From NCBI GenBank assembly GCA_003134855.1, contig PLCS01000014.1:338-64337 (forward strand): a DNA stretch of 64,000 bases, given 5' to 3'. The DNA is from Acidobacteriaceae bacterium. Its GTDB lineage: Bacteria; Acidobacteriota; Terriglobia; Terriglobales; Acidobacteriaceae. Position numbers and translations under genes: made by a program. The notes beneath the pieces are model-generated. The model had not been told where the DNA came from, did no database searches, and saw only the letters and a program-made list of their open reading frames with translations. Every line of letters begins with the position of its first letter. Position 1 is the stretch's first letter. Below, piece after piece: positions 6,041 through 14,653 of this stretch.

Positions 6041-8563
6041 GTGCCGGAATCAAATAACGTTCCGTTCGAATCGCCCCGCGAGCCCGATCCGTGGCCGGAT
6101 GCGCGGCCCAGCGCTGGTGGGCGCAATTCACGATCCATCCGTGAGCTAGGCGAAGTGCTGGCCCGCCGCCGTCGTTTGGTTGGCTCGGTGGTGGGGGGAT
6201 TGCTGCTGGCGTGCCTGCTCTATTGCCTCATCGCCCCCAATCAATACGAAGCCAGCGCCCGGGTGGAGTTGCGCGCCACGCCCATCTCCGCGCTCAGCCT
6301 GGGAGCGCCGGAGACGTTTGGGGCGGTCTCGATTCTCTCCGCGCCGTTGCAGCAGGAGACTCTGGTCAACGTCTTTCGCAGCGACCAACTGGCCTGGAAG
6401 GTGATTACCGGCCTCAAACTCTATCAGGCGCCGGGGTTCATGGGCGGATTTGCCGGGAAGTTTCCGGATTTTCACGCTGAAGCTCCCGCCGCTGACGCCC
6501 AGGCCTGGCTGCTGGAGAGATTTCAGAAGCGGCTACGCGTGGAAACCCTGCCGCGCACGTTGCTGATTCAGATTCGCTTCCGATCCCGGGACGCGGCGCT
6601 GTCGGCCAGCGTGGTGAACGCCTTGATTGCCGCCTACGGCCAGCAGGACACCGAGTCGCGGGTGCAGGCTACGTTGCAGGCCTCGGAGTGGCTTCAGGGC
6701 CAGCTCAAGGAGTTGAAGGCGCGCGGCGAGCGGGATCAGTTGCGGCTGGCGGCCTTCCAGCGGGAGCACGGCCTGCTGAATACGCCGGAGATAATGGCCA
6801 ACGGCCAGCCGGGCGAGACCCAGCACACCTCGGCCTTGCTGGAGCTGGATGAACTGGGCCGTGAGCTGGTGGCGGCCTCCACGGACCGGATTCTGCGCGA
6901 GGCGCAGTACCGGGCGGCCTCGCAAGGCGATCCAGAGTTGGTCATCGCCTCCGATCCGCGCTTGCAAGCCGAAAGCGGCAACTTCGCCACCGCGCTGCTC
7001 CAGCAGATTCACGCCCAGCACAGTCAGCTCGAACAGGAACAGGCTCAGCTCAACATCGAGCACGGCCCCAACTTCCCACGCGTCGTCGAGGTTCGCCGCC
7101 AGTTGCAAGATCTGGACCGGCAGAAGCAGGCCGAGGATGCCAAGCTGGTGGAGCGCTTCCGTGGCGCATGGCAGATGACCGTCGACCGCGAGCAACTGGT
7201 CCGCAAAAATCTTGAAGACGCGACCGGCGAAGGCATGAAGGCCAATGAAGCAGCTGCTCAATACGCGGCGATGCGCGAGGAGGCCAACGCTGATCATGAT
7301 CTCTACGTCCGGATGCTGGGGAAGGCCGAGGAAGCGGGTCTGGCCGCCGGCATCAAGGGTTCGAATATCTCCGTGGTGGATTATGCCCGCCAGCCAGTGA
7401 AGCCGGTGGCGCCCGATCTGCCGCTCTACATGGCCATTACGCTCTTTGCCGGCCTCTGGCTGGCGGTGGGAGGCGCGCTCTTGATGGAGTCGATTCGTCC
7501 CTCTCGTACATTTGTAGCACTGCTGGCGGTTGTGCTGGCCTGCGCAGTGGCCCTCGGCCAGGCGCCTACGCCCAGCACCTCCGGGCTGCCCACGGGAGTG
7601 GTCCGCATTCCCGCTCCGCAGCAGAACCCCAATCTGCCCAATCCCAAGGAATCGCCTGCAACCTGGGACAGCCCTGTCCAGGCTGGGCTGCCGCCGCTGG
7701 TCCGCGCGCAGTCGGCGTTGCCGATGCCCGCTCCCATCGCTCCCGGCGATTTCCTCGATGTCAGCGAGGTTCACACCCCGGAGTTCCATTCCGCGGTGCG
7801 GGTCTCGCCGTCGGGCACGGTGACGCTGCCGATGATTCATGAAGTACAGGTGGGCGGGATGGACGAGCAGGCCGCCGCGCACGCCATTGAAGCCGCGCTG
7901 GTGGCCCAGGGGATGCTGCTGCATCCGCAGGTCTCGGTTCTAGTGACCTCCTATGCCGGCCAGGACGTGAGCGTGCTGGGCGAGGTGGTGCGCCCCGGCG
8001 TCTATCCCTACACGCTGCACCATCGGCTGCTGGACCTGATCTCGGCCGCTGCCGGACTGGCGCCGAACGCCGGCCGCCTGGTGAACATCTTCCACCGCGA
8101 CGACGCCAGAACGCCGCATCCAGTAGTGCTGGACCCCAGCGGCACCGATACAGAAGCGGACCACAACCCGGAGCTGGCCCCCGGCGACACCGTTCAGGTC
8201 AGCCGCGCGGGGCTGGTTTACGTGGTTGGCGATGTGCAGCGCCCTGGCGGTTTTGCCGTCGATCCGGCGCAAGGATTGACGGTCGTTCAGGCGCTCTCGC
8301 TGGCCTGGGGACCGACGCAGAACGCCGCGATGAGCAAGGCCATTCTTATCCGCGAGCAGAAGGGCGGACGCACCCTGACCAGCCTCAACCTGAAACGCAT
8401 GCTGCACGGACAGGAGCCGGACCAGCCCGTCCGCGACCGCGACATTCTCTTTGTGCCCGACTCGGCGGCCAAAAACCTGTGGAATCGGACGGTGGAATCG
8501 GCCATTCAATCGGCAATAGGCGTTACGATTTATGCCGGGCTGGTTTATTCGCAGAGGTTTTGA
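6041..8563 (+). CDS. Fused polysaccharide chain-length regulator and export protein (Wzz-Wza)
   Basis: An 840-residue fusion. Residues 1-482 form a Wzz/GNVR-type co-polymerase: TM1 at about 47-65, a long periplasmic coiled coil and TM2 at about 460-482. A second hydrophobic stretch follows at 490-506, resembling a signal peptide (MESIRPSRTFVALLAVV, then LAC and ALGQA). Residues 565-780 are a Wza-type polysaccharide export domain (APGDFLDV) with two SLBB-like repeats (QDVSVLGEVVRPGVYPY and AGLVYVVGDVQRPGGF). In classical systems these are separate proteins, an inner-membrane length regulator and an outer-membrane exporter. No Wzc kinase domain is seen. The start is GTG at 6041 with GGGAGAGAGG upstream. 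The reading frame is continuous, but an internal start at 7484 could also make the exporter separately. Confidence 0.85.
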   Translation: MPESNNVPFESPREPDPWPDARPSAGGRNSRSIRELGEVLARRRRLVGSVVGGLLLACLLYCLIAPNQYEASARVELRATPISALSLGAPETFGAVSILSAPLQQETLVNVFRSDQLAWKVITGLKLYQAPGFMGGFAGKFPDFHAEAPAADAQAWLLERFQKRLRVETLPRTLLIQIRFRSRDAALSASVVNALIAAYGQQDTESRVQATLQASEWLQGQLKELKARGERDQLRLAAFQREHGLLNTPEIMANGQPGETQHTSALLELDELGRELVAASTDRILREAQYRAASQGDPELVIASDPRLQAESGNFATALLQQIHAQHSQLEQEQAQLNIEHGPNFPRVVEVRRQLQDLDRQKQAEDAKLVERFRGAWQMTVDREQLVRKNLEDATGEGMKANEAAAQYAAMREEANADHDLYVRMLGKAEEAGLAAGIKGSNISVVDYARQPVKPVAPDLPLYMAITLFAGLWLAVGGALLMESIRPSRTFVALLAVVLACAVALGQAPTPSTSGLPTGVVRIPAPQQNPNLPNPKESPATWDSPVQAGLPPLVRAQSALPMPAPIAPGDFLDVSEVHTPEFHSAVRVSPSGTVTLPMIHEVQVGGMDEQAAAHAIEAALVAQGMLLHPQVSVLVTSYAGQDVSVLGEVVRPGVYPYTLHHRLLDLISAAAGLAPNAGRLVNIFHRDDARTPHPVVLDPSGTDTEADHNPELAPGDTVQVSRAGLVYVVGDVQRPGGFAVDPAQGLTVVQALSLAWGPTQNAAMSKAILIREQKGGRTLTSLNLKRMLHGQEPDQPVRDRDILFVPDSAAKNLWNRTVESAIQSAIGVTIYAGLVYSQRF
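7468..7486 (+). promoter_or_regulatory. Possible internal ribosome site and ATG for a separate Wza-like product
   Basis: GGGAGG at 7468-7473 lies ten bases before an in-frame ATG at 7484 (codon 482). Translation from here would give a 359-residue protein beginning with a credible signal peptide (basic MESIRPSR, a hydrophobic core, then LAC or ALGQA). This would restore a free exporter alongside the fusion. Internal initiation is a prediction. Confidence 0.35.
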
Positions 8564-8623
8564 GGCGGAGTGAGTCAAGATTTTTTGTGAAGTGACTCTC
8601 TGGATGAGCCTCTGTTTTGAAAG

Positions 8624-8643
8624 GGCGCGGCTTTCGCCGCGCC
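8624..8643. repeat. GC-rich hairpin (GGCGCGGC / GCCGCGCC)
   Basis: A perfect eight-base-pair stem with a TTTC loop lies 60 bases after the export gene. There is no T-run, so it is not a standard terminator. A related GGGGCATTAGCCCCC hairpin follows, and a further inverted repeat (GAAATCTCT 8683-8691 with AGAGATTTC 8713-8721) precedes the next gene. Confidence 0.6.
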
Positions 8644-8761
8644 GCAACAAGAGAAAAACCGGACGGGGCATTAGCCCCCGATGAAATCTCTTCATTACGA
8701 TATAACTTGCACAGAGATTTCTTCGCACTTTCTTGCAGAATGCAGAACGAGGAGCTATCAA

Positions 8762-9544
8762 TTGCCTAACTCGACCTTATATAAGCAATTCGGCCGCATC
8801 ACATTCCTGCTCTCGTGCGTGCTGGTCGCGGGATTAAGCGGAGCGGCTCTGCGGCTGTTGCAAGCTCATGCGGGGAGCCGTCGCGCGTGGATGGCCGTGG
8901 GATACTGCCTGATTCTCCTGGGCGTCTTCTGGATCAGAAGCCTGGAGCGCCGCCTGGCGGATGCCGGATTGCCGCGCTGGAGCTTCTGGCCCTACTTCCT
9001 GATTGTCTTCACCGGGTGCCTTGCGGCGCATGGATTCAAGGTCGCGACGAGCCCGGAGACGCTGGCGCTCTTTCTTCTTCTTCAGCTACCGGCGGTTCTT
9101 TTTGAAAGCAAATCAGCACCCTCCGCGTTATCGCCCGAAGGAGTCAAGCTTCCAGTGAAGCCGGCGCGTCCGGTTGCGCCGCTCTCCGCCCTGGAGTTTG
9201 CGATCTTCCTGATGTTGATCGCCGGACTATGGCACGTTCTGCATCTGCTGCGAGGCGACGTTGCCGGCATGGCTCACTCGCGGGCCTGGAGGTATGCCCT
9301 GGATGCCGGCTCCTGGCTGCTTTGCGTGCCGTGGTTTTTCAGCGTGCGCGGGAGACTCAAGGCTCTTGGCCGGATGCGTTGGACTGCGATTCTCTGTACG
9401 ATTGTGCTTATTTCTTGCTTGCTGCTGTTTTACTTCAGAGTGATCAGCTTCCCGCAGGCGATTGTTTTGTTTATTGTTCTCCAAATTCCGATGATTATTC
9501 TCAGGCGTGAATCGATTTCCGCGAGATTTTTCGCCGAAGACTAG
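8762..9544 (+). CDS. Polytopic membrane protein of the polysaccharide locus
   Basis: A 260-residue integral membrane protein with about seven hydrophobic helices and a short cytoplasmic-looking Pro/Ala segment in the middle (around SPEGVKLPVKPARPVAP). I chose the TTG at 8762 because GAGGAG lies exactly seven bases upstream; the longer frame from 8681 starts inside an inverted repeat and has no ribosome site. No family motif is recognised. The gene overlaps the region just before the O-antigen ligase and is co-oriented with it, so a role in polysaccharide assembly or modification is likely but unproven. Confidence 0.6.
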   Translation: MPNSTLYKQFGRITFLLSCVLVAGLSGAALRLLQAHAGSRRAWMAVGYCLILLGVFWIRSLERRLADAGLPRWSFWPYFLIVFTGCLAAHGFKVATSPETLALFLLLQLPAVLFESKSAPSALSPEGVKLPVKPARPVAPLSALEFAIFLMLIAGLWHVLHLLRGDVAGMAHSRAWRYALDAGSWLLCVPWFFSVRGRLKALGRMRWTAILCTIVLISCLLLFYFRVISFPQAIVLFIVLQIPMIILRRESISARFFAED

Positions 9545-9566
9545 GATTCTTGAAAGGTTTCGTCTG

Positions 9567-10775
9567 ATGCGCCGCATTGCGTGGCTTCTGTTGCTGCTCT
9601 TCGCCTTCGCGATTCCATGGGAGTACTCCCTGGAACTGGGCGCGCCGCTGGGCAACATTGCCCGCTTCATTGGCGTTTTGCTGCTTCTGGTGGCGATTCC
9701 GGCGGTTTTTCAAGCCGGCCGAATGCGTTCTCCGGGCCCAATGCAATGGCTGGTGCTGGCTTTTTTTCTCTGGTTCTGCTGCACCTGCTTCTGGACCATC
9801 GATCCGCTTGTGACCGTGGCAAAGCTGCGGGGCTATCTCCAGGAAATACTTATCGTATGGCTGGTCTGGGAGTTTGCCGAGAGCGCCGGCGATCTGCGCG
9901 CGCTGTTGCGGGCCACCGTGGCCGGCTCCTGGGTGCTGGCCCTGCTGACGCTGGCGAACTTCGCCACGGCAGAGGTTTTGGCCAACCAGATTCGATTTGC
10001 CGCCGAGGGACAGGATCCGAACGACGTGGCCCGTTTTCTCAACCTGAGCTTCCCGCTGGCGGCGCTGCTGTTGAGCAGCGAGCCTCGCTGGCCCTGGCGT
10101 CTGCTGGCGGCCGGCTACCTGCCGCTGGGACTGGTCGCCGTCTTGCTCACGGCCTCCCGCGGAGGGTTCCTGGCGGCTCTTGTGGCGCTGGCGGGCAGCG
10201 GCATCCTGCTGGTTTATGGACGACCGCGCAGAGTGCTGGCCGGGGTGCTGACGTTGCCGCTTCTGGCCGCAGGTCTGTGGTTTACCGTTCCTCGCGGAAC
10301 CTATGAGCGCCTGGCCACGATCTCCGAACAGCTTCAGAGCGGCGACCTCAACCAGCGGTGGAATATCTGGCGGGCCGGCTGGCATGCCTTTGCGCGCGCG
10401 CCGTTCTTAGGCACGGGGGCGGGCACGTTTGTCAGCGCGGCCGGCGTGGCGCCCATCGATACAGCGCACAACACGGCTCTGACCATCGCGGTCACCGGCG
10501 GCCTGTGCGCGCTGTTTCTGGCCTCGACTATCGTCGCCATTGCCGTTTGGTCGATCACGCAAATCCGCGGCCCGCTCAAGTGGGCGCTGGCCACGGCGCT
10601 TGTGGTCTGGCTCATCACTTCGCTGGTAGCCACCGTGGAGGAGAGCCGCACTACCTGGCTGCTGCTGGCGATGATCGCGCTAGCTGGAAGGCTGGCGGCC
10701 GAGCAGCCTGAGGAGTTGGCTGCTTGCTTCCCGGCCGCCGTGCCGGGTTTCGGTAGCAGGTTAGTTCCGGGTTAA
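9567..10775 (+). CDS. O-antigen ligase/polymerase family protein (Wzy/WaaL)
   Basis: A 402-residue protein with about eleven transmembrane helices. The TASRGGFLAALVALAG region and the following large loop (with NQRWNIWRAGWHAFARAPFLGTGAGTF) carry the Wzy_C signature. Such proteins either polymerise undecaprenyl-linked repeat units or transfer finished chains, acting at the periplasmic face of the inner membrane. The ATG at 9567 is preferred over the upstream GTG (9507) because GAAAGG precedes it and the extra 20 residues would overlap the preceding gene. Polymerase and ligase cannot be told apart by sequence. The Wzz domain encoded nearby favours a polymerase in a Wzy-dependent pathway. Confidence 0.8.
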   Translation: MRRIAWLLLLLFAFAIPWEYSLELGAPLGNIARFIGVLLLLVAIPAVFQAGRMRSPGPMQWLVLAFFLWFCCTCFWTIDPLVTVAKLRGYLQEILIVWLVWEFAESAGDLRALLRATVAGSWVLALLTLANFATAEVLANQIRFAAEGQDPNDVARFLNLSFPLAALLLSSEPRWPWRLLAAGYLPLGLVAVLLTASRGGFLAALVALAGSGILLVYGRPRRVLAGVLTLPLLAAGLWFTVPRGTYERLATISEQLQSGDLNQRWNIWRAGWHAFARAPFLGTGAGTFVSAAGVAPIDTAHNTALTIAVTGGLCALFLASTIVAIAVWSITQIRGPLKWALATALVVWLITSLVATVEESRTTWLLLAMIALAGRLAAEQPEELAACFPAAVPGFGSRLVPG

Positions 10776-10830
10776 TCTGTATACGGGCGGTAAACATGAA
10801 GAGGATGCACAACCCGGCCAGCCTAGGGAT

Positions 10831-11130
10831 TCAGGCGGCGCGGACGCGTTCGACGGCGAGGCGCAGGCCCAGGGCTTTGAGGATGGCGGAGAGGCTGTGC
10901 AGTTCTGGGTTGCCCTGTTCGGAAAGTGTGCGGTAGAGCTGGGTCGGGTTCAGATTGGCCTTCTCCGCCAAGCTCTGCACCCCGCCAAAGGCTTTCGCCA
11001 TCTGGCGCAGAGCGATCAGCAGTTCGCCCTGTTCTCCGTCTTCAAGAATGCTATTCAGTAGCTCCAGCGCGTAGGAGGGGTCTTGCTTGAAAAGCTCCGC
11101 CATGGCTTCGTCGTGAGTTCTGTCTCTCAT
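10831..11130 (-). CDS. higA: HigA-type antitoxin (addiction module antidote)
   Basis: A 99-residue helix-turn-helix protein of the putative addiction-module antidote family. The HTH lies around VQSLAEKANLNPTQLYRTLSEQGNPELHSLSAILKALGL (residues 52-90). It neutralises the RelE-like toxin encoded just upstream and is expected to repress their shared promoter. The ATG at 11130 overlaps the toxin stop codon as ATGA, which couples translation. A ten-codon longer frame exists but would overlap the toxin further. The pair sits inside the polysaccharide locus, convergent with the ligase gene. Confidence 0.85.
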   Translation of the reverse strand: MRDRTHDEAMAELFKQDPSYALELLNSILEDGEQGELLIALRQMAKAFGGVQSLAEKANLNPTQLYRTLSEQGNPELHSLSAILKALGLRLAVERVRAA

Positions 11131-11453
11131 TGCTCCGCTCTCCTTTGCCAATCCTGCCATAATTCACAGGCCCGGCCGATCTCCGTATCCTGGCTGCGCT
11201 TGTCTCCACCACAGAGCAGCAAAACTACTTGCGCTCCGGCGAGGGCGTAATAGACTCTGTATCCGGGACCAATGTCGATGCGCAACTCCCAGACCCCATC
11301 ACGGCAGAACCTGTGGTCGCCGAAGTTGCCCAACTCCATTCGGTTGATTCTTCGGTCAACGGCAATCTTCGCCTTGGTGTCGCGAAGTTGACGACGCCAA
11401 TCCATGAAGAGGTCTTTATCGCTCCGCGTCAGGTAATGGCGAATCTCGTACAT
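11127..11453 (-). CDS. higB: HigB/RelE-family toxin (addiction module killer protein)
   Basis: A 108-residue basic protein of the RelE/ParE superfamily, subgroup of phage-derived Gp49-like or addiction-module killer proteins. The RINRMELGNFGDHRF, VWELRIDIGPGYRVYYA and VVLLLCGGDKRSQDTEI segments are characteristic. Members cleave mRNA on the ribosome. Toxin-before-antitoxin order is the HigBA arrangement. The length is typical and no residue seems missing, so the module looks intact. The predicted promoter leaves almost no leader before the ATG (see the operator entry). Confidence 0.85.
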   Translation of the reverse strand: MYEIRHYLTRSDKDLFMDWRRQLRDTKAKIAVDRRINRMELGNFGDHRFCRDGVWELRIDIGPGYRVYYALAGAQVVLLLCGGDKRSQDTEIGRACELWQDWQRRAEQ

Positions 11454-11459
11454 GGATGA

Positions 11460-11488
11460 AGTATCGTTTATAAACGAATTGATGTCAA
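11460..11488 (-). promoter_or_regulatory. higBA promoter with palindromic operator
   Basis: On the minus strand TTGACA (11488-11483), a 17-base spacer and GATACT (11465-11460) form a strong sigma-70-type promoter. The spacer contains the perfect 12-base palindrome CGTTTATAAACG (11465-11476), touching the -10 box, which is the likely HigA operator. The last base of the -10 box is only six bases before the toxin ATG, so transcription should begin at or next to the start codon. Confidence 0.65.
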
Positions 11489-11595
11489 GTTGATTTGCTG
11501 TGAAGTCAACAATTCACAATATGCTGGGAACCTTGGCGTAACGATTTGGAATGTCGTCGATTCAATCCTGTAGACTGGCGAATTAGCCGGCAATT

Positions 11596-12957
11596 ATGTT
11601 TTTGATCCCCCAACTCGCGCGGTACTTTCAGGGCGGCAGCGTCAACCGGCGCATCTTGCGCGCGGCGGCGGCGGTGGCGGCGGCGGGGGTTCTGGTCAAG
11701 GTTGTCGCTGCGTTCAAGGAGTTTGCCGTCGCCGGAGTTTATGGGCGCTCGGACGCGATGGATGCGTTTCTGGCGGCTTTTCTGATTCCCAACCTGCTCA
11801 TCAACCTGATCTCGGAGTCGATGAACCAGGCGTTGGTGCCGACGCTGATCCGGGTCAGGGAACGCGAGGGCCACGAGCGGGCACAGCAATTACTTTCGAG
11901 TTCGATGCTATGGGTCTGTGTGCTGCTGACCGCGGCAACGGCGGTGATGGCTCTGACCGCGCGCGGCTTCTTTCCGCTGATCGCCTCGCACTTTCCGCCG
12001 GAGAAGCTGGCGCTCTCGATTCGGCTTTTTTACGCGCTGCTGCCGGTGGTGCTGATCACCGGAATCGCCACCAACTGCACCGCCGTGCTGAATACCTTTG
12101 ACCACTTTGCGCTGCCCGCGCTGGCACCGGTGGCGACCCCGGCGGCGATCATTCTGGGAGCGCTGGTGTTGGGCGGGCGCTACGGAATCTGGGCGATGGT
12201 CTATGCGACGCTGATCGGCGCGCTGATTCACGTCGGCGCGGTGGCTTGGATGATGGACGCGCGCGGCTATCGCTTTCGGCTCTGGTGGCACGGAGCGACC
12301 GAGGCTACGCGCGAAGTGGCGCGCCAGTATGGGCCGATGCTGCTGAGCGGCGTGGTGGCCTCCGGCGGCCTGCTGGTGGATCAATCGATGGCCGCGATGC
12401 TGCCTGCGGGGAGCGTCTCCGCGCTGGCCTACGCCAACCGCTTTGTCAGCGTGGTGATTACGCTGCTGGCCGGGGCGGTCTCCTCGGCTGTGGTGCCGCA
12501 TTTTTCGCGCATGATCGCCCATGAAGATTGGGCCGGCTGCCGCCACACGCTGCGAACCTGGGTGCGGCTTACGGCGCTGGTGTCAACACCCATAGCTTTG
12601 GCGCTGATCGCCGGCTCGCACTGGCTGATTCGCACCGCATTCCAGCATGGCGTCTTCGGGCCAAACGACACGGCACTGGTGACGCCGGTGCTGGCGATGT
12701 ACGCGATTCAGATTCCTTTCTTTGTCTCCAGCCGGGTCTTCTACCGTTTTCTGGTTGCCTTGCGCAGAAGCGATTTGATTTTCTATTGCGGCGCGCTGAA
12801 TCTGGGGCTGGATGTGGTGCTGAACCTGATTCTCATGCGCTGGATGGGCGTGGCGGGCATCGCGCTGGCTACGTCGCTTTGGACCGTGAGCACCTTCCTT
12901 TTCCTTTGGTACTGGAGCTGGAAGTTGCTGCCGAAGGGGGAGATTGAGAGGGTTTAA
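11596..12957 (+). CDS. MurJ/MviN-family lipid-linked precursor flippase
   Basis: A 453-residue protein with about fourteen transmembrane helices and the MurJ signature near the N-terminus (GVLVKVVAAFKEFAVAGVYGRSDAMDAFLAAFLIPNL, residues 32-68, and ESMNQALVPTL). The family flips undecaprenyl-pyrophosphate-linked intermediates across the inner membrane. Because it stands in a polysaccharide locus and away from the dcw cluster, it may move an exopolysaccharide repeat unit (a Wzx role) instead of lipid II. The ATG at 11596 has only a weak ribosome site, but no better start exists. The toxin-antitoxin pair lies divergently upstream. Confidence 0.8.
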   Translation: MFLIPQLARYFQGGSVNRRILRAAAAVAAAGVLVKVVAAFKEFAVAGVYGRSDAMDAFLAAFLIPNLLINLISESMNQALVPTLIRVREREGHERAQQLLSSSMLWVCVLLTAATAVMALTARGFFPLIASHFPPEKLALSIRLFYALLPVVLITGIATNCTAVLNTFDHFALPALAPVATPAAIILGALVLGGRYGIWAMVYATLIGALIHVGAVAWMMDARGYRFRLWWHGATEATREVARQYGPMLLSGVVASGGLLVDQSMAAMLPAGSVSALAYANRFVSVVITLLAGAVSSAVVPHFSRMIAHEDWAGCRHTLRTWVRLTALVSTPIALALIAGSHWLIRTAFQHGVFGPNDTALVTPVLAMYAIQIPFFVSSRVFYRFLVALRRSDLIFYCGALNLGLDVVLNLILMRWMGVAGIALATSLWTVSTFLFLWYWSWKLLPKGEIERV

Positions 12958-12968
12958 GGAGTCTCCTC

Positions 12969-13360
12969 ATGAACCAAGCTGATTGAGGTTAGTGGTTTCC
13001 CACCCATTCCGCAAAAAACGCGGAATGGATGGGGCACGGAACTTTTTTGGCTTGTTCATTTCCGCCCATAACACGCCGACGCGGGTCGGGCTGCTCTTAA
13101 TGAACAAAGCTGGTTGAGGTTCGTGGTTTCCCACCTATTCCGCAAAAAACGCGGAATGGATGGGGCACGGAACTTTTTGGCTTGTTCATTTCCGCCCGCA
13201 ACACGCCGACGCGGGTCGGGCTGCTCTTAATGAACAAAGCTGGTTGAGGTTCGTGGTTTCCCACCCATTCCGCATAAAACGCGGAATGGATGGGGCACGG
13301 AGCTTTTTTGGCTTGTTCATTTCCGCCCGTAACACGCCGACGCGGGTCGGACTGCTCTTA
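12969..13360. repeat. Three tandem 130-base repeats, each with a variable-stem hairpin
   Basis: Three near-identical units (12969-13099, 13100-13229, 13230-13360) run from ATGAAC(C/A)AAGCTG to CTGCTCTTA. Each contains GTGGTTTCCCACC, the arm ATTCCGC, an A-rich loop, the arm GCGGAAT and GGATGGGGCAC (hairpins at 12992-13037, 13123-13168 and 13253-13298). Unit 2 has CCTATTCC in place of CCCATTCC, and unit 3 has ATAAAAC in the loop. The array fills the gap between convergent genes. No gene is supported here, although it can be read as open frames. Confidence 0.95.
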
Positions 13361-13376
13361 ATGAATCTTGCTTCGG

Positions 13377-14501
13377 TCAGCATTCCCTCGGCGGCTCAAG
13401 CCGCAGGCTTTGGTCGATCAGGCTCTCATAGGCCTGGATCGCGCGGTCGAGGCGGAAGGCTTCTACAAAGGGGTGGGCAAAGCGCTCACCCGGCCGCAAC
13501 GCATGAAGAGCGTCGAGCAGGGAAGCGGCAAGAGCTTCGGCGGAGATTTCCGGAGCGAGCCACACACCGGGCTGACCTTGCAGCAGCTCAACCAGACCTT
13601 CGCAAGCCGGCAAAGCCACAATGGGCAGTCCCGCGGCAGCCGCCTCCAGCAGGGCATTGGGCAGGCCTTCATGCCGGGAGGGCAGCACAAAGAGCGTTGC
13701 CTCCGGGAAGAGGGACCAGGGGCGCGCGAGGTAGCCGGAAAAGCGCACCGCCTCGTCGAGTCCCAGCGCATGGCGCTCGGCCTTCAGCATCGCCTCTTCC
13801 GGCCCAGCGCCGGCAATCAGCAGGCTGACGCCGGGAAAGTCGTTCCGGACGGAGGCCAAGGCGCGCAGCAGCAGATCGAAGCCTTTTTCCGGCGAGAGCC
13901 TTCCCATGGCCAACAAATGCGGACAGGGGGCGGTTTGCGGGGCAGGATTCAGGCCGATGGAATGGCGAATCTCCTCCACATCCACTGGGTTGGGCAGCAC
14001 CGCGAGCCGGCATTCGGGAAGACCAAGTTCCTGCGCGAGATCCACGGCCATCGCCCGCGTCTGGCAGATCACCCGGTCGGCGCGGCGGTAGAGCAGCCGG
14101 TAGAGCGGACGGGTGGTCCAAGGCAGCCCACCGAAGTTCAGGGCGGAGGAGACCGTCCCGTTCTGGCGCACCAGGACGCACGTACCGTGGGGAAAGAAGG
14201 GGCGCAGCAGCAGCACGAGAAAGTTCAGTTGGAAGATTCCGGAGAGGATCAGGCTGGGTTTCAGGCGGCGAACCAGCCGCAGCAAGCGGAGGGCCCCGAC
14301 GCGTACCCTGGGAGCGCCCAGAGCGTGGATTTGAATCCCAGAGGGCAGTCCTTCGCCGCCGGCCTCCGCCTGCGTGATCAGCCCCAGATGCAGCTCGTAC
14401 TTCTCCGCGGAGAGGCCCCGCGCCAGAAGTGCCATCACGCGCTCCGCGCCGCCGCCGCCGAGATGGGGAATCAACAAGAGAACCCTTGGCCGGTGATTCA
14501 T
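13377..14501 (-). CDS. Glycosyltransferase family 4
   Basis: A 374-residue GT-B fold glycosyltransferase. The N-terminal domain opens with RVLLLIPHLGGGGAERVM, the usual acceptor-binding loop. The C-terminal domain has GRLSPEKGFDLLLRA and the E-x7-E motif in SRHEGLPNALLEAAAAGLPIV, which binds the nucleotide-sugar donor. It transfers a sugar to a lipid-linked or polysaccharide acceptor on the cytoplasmic side of the membrane; neither donor nor acceptor can be named. It is transcribed opposite to the rest of the locus and is convergent with the flippase across the tandem repeats. A long open frame on the other strand is only its shadow. Confidence 0.85.
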   Translation of the reverse strand: MNHRPRVLLLIPHLGGGGAERVMALLARGLSAEKYELHLGLITQAEAGGEGLPSGIQIHALGAPRVRVGALRLLRLVRRLKPSLILSGIFQLNFLVLLLRPFFPHGTCVLVRQNGTVSSALNFGGLPWTTRPLYRLLYRRADRVICQTRAMAVDLAQELGLPECRLAVLPNPVDVEEIRHSIGLNPAPQTAPCPHLLAMGRLSPEKGFDLLLRALASVRNDFPGVSLLIAGAGPEEAMLKAERHALGLDEAVRFSGYLARPWSLFPEATLFVLPSRHEGLPNALLEAAAAGLPIVALPACEGLVELLQGQPGVWLAPEISAEALAASLLDALHALRPGERFAHPFVEAFRLDRAIQAYESLIDQSLRLEPPREC

Positions 14502-14531
14502 GGCCTGTGAAAAACCTCCCGGCTTTCAGCA

Positions 14532-14561
14532 AGTATAAGCAATCGTTCATATTATCGACAA
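14532..14561 (-). promoter_or_regulatory. Predicted promoter of the minus-strand glycosyltransferase
   Basis: TTGTCG (14561-14556), an 18-base spacer and TATACT (14537-14532) on the minus strand, about 30 bases before the ATG at 14501, within AT-rich DNA. The -10 matches five of six consensus positions and the -35 four of six. Confidence 0.4.
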
Positions 14562-14653
14562 TTAAAGTGTATTTTCACTAAAAAATTTTTCCTCTTGACA
14601 ACCTAAACCCTACTAATTTTTCCTCAGAGTATTGTTTTTGTTGATCTCCAGCG

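Noticed and set aside
12969-13360. CRISPR array
   Set aside because: The repeated unit is 130 bases with no unique spacers; the whole unit is repeated, so it is a plain tandem repeat.
13368-14510. 380-codon open frame on the plus strand
   Set aside because: It is the exact antisense of a clear GT4 glycosyltransferase whose motifs are intact on the minus strand.
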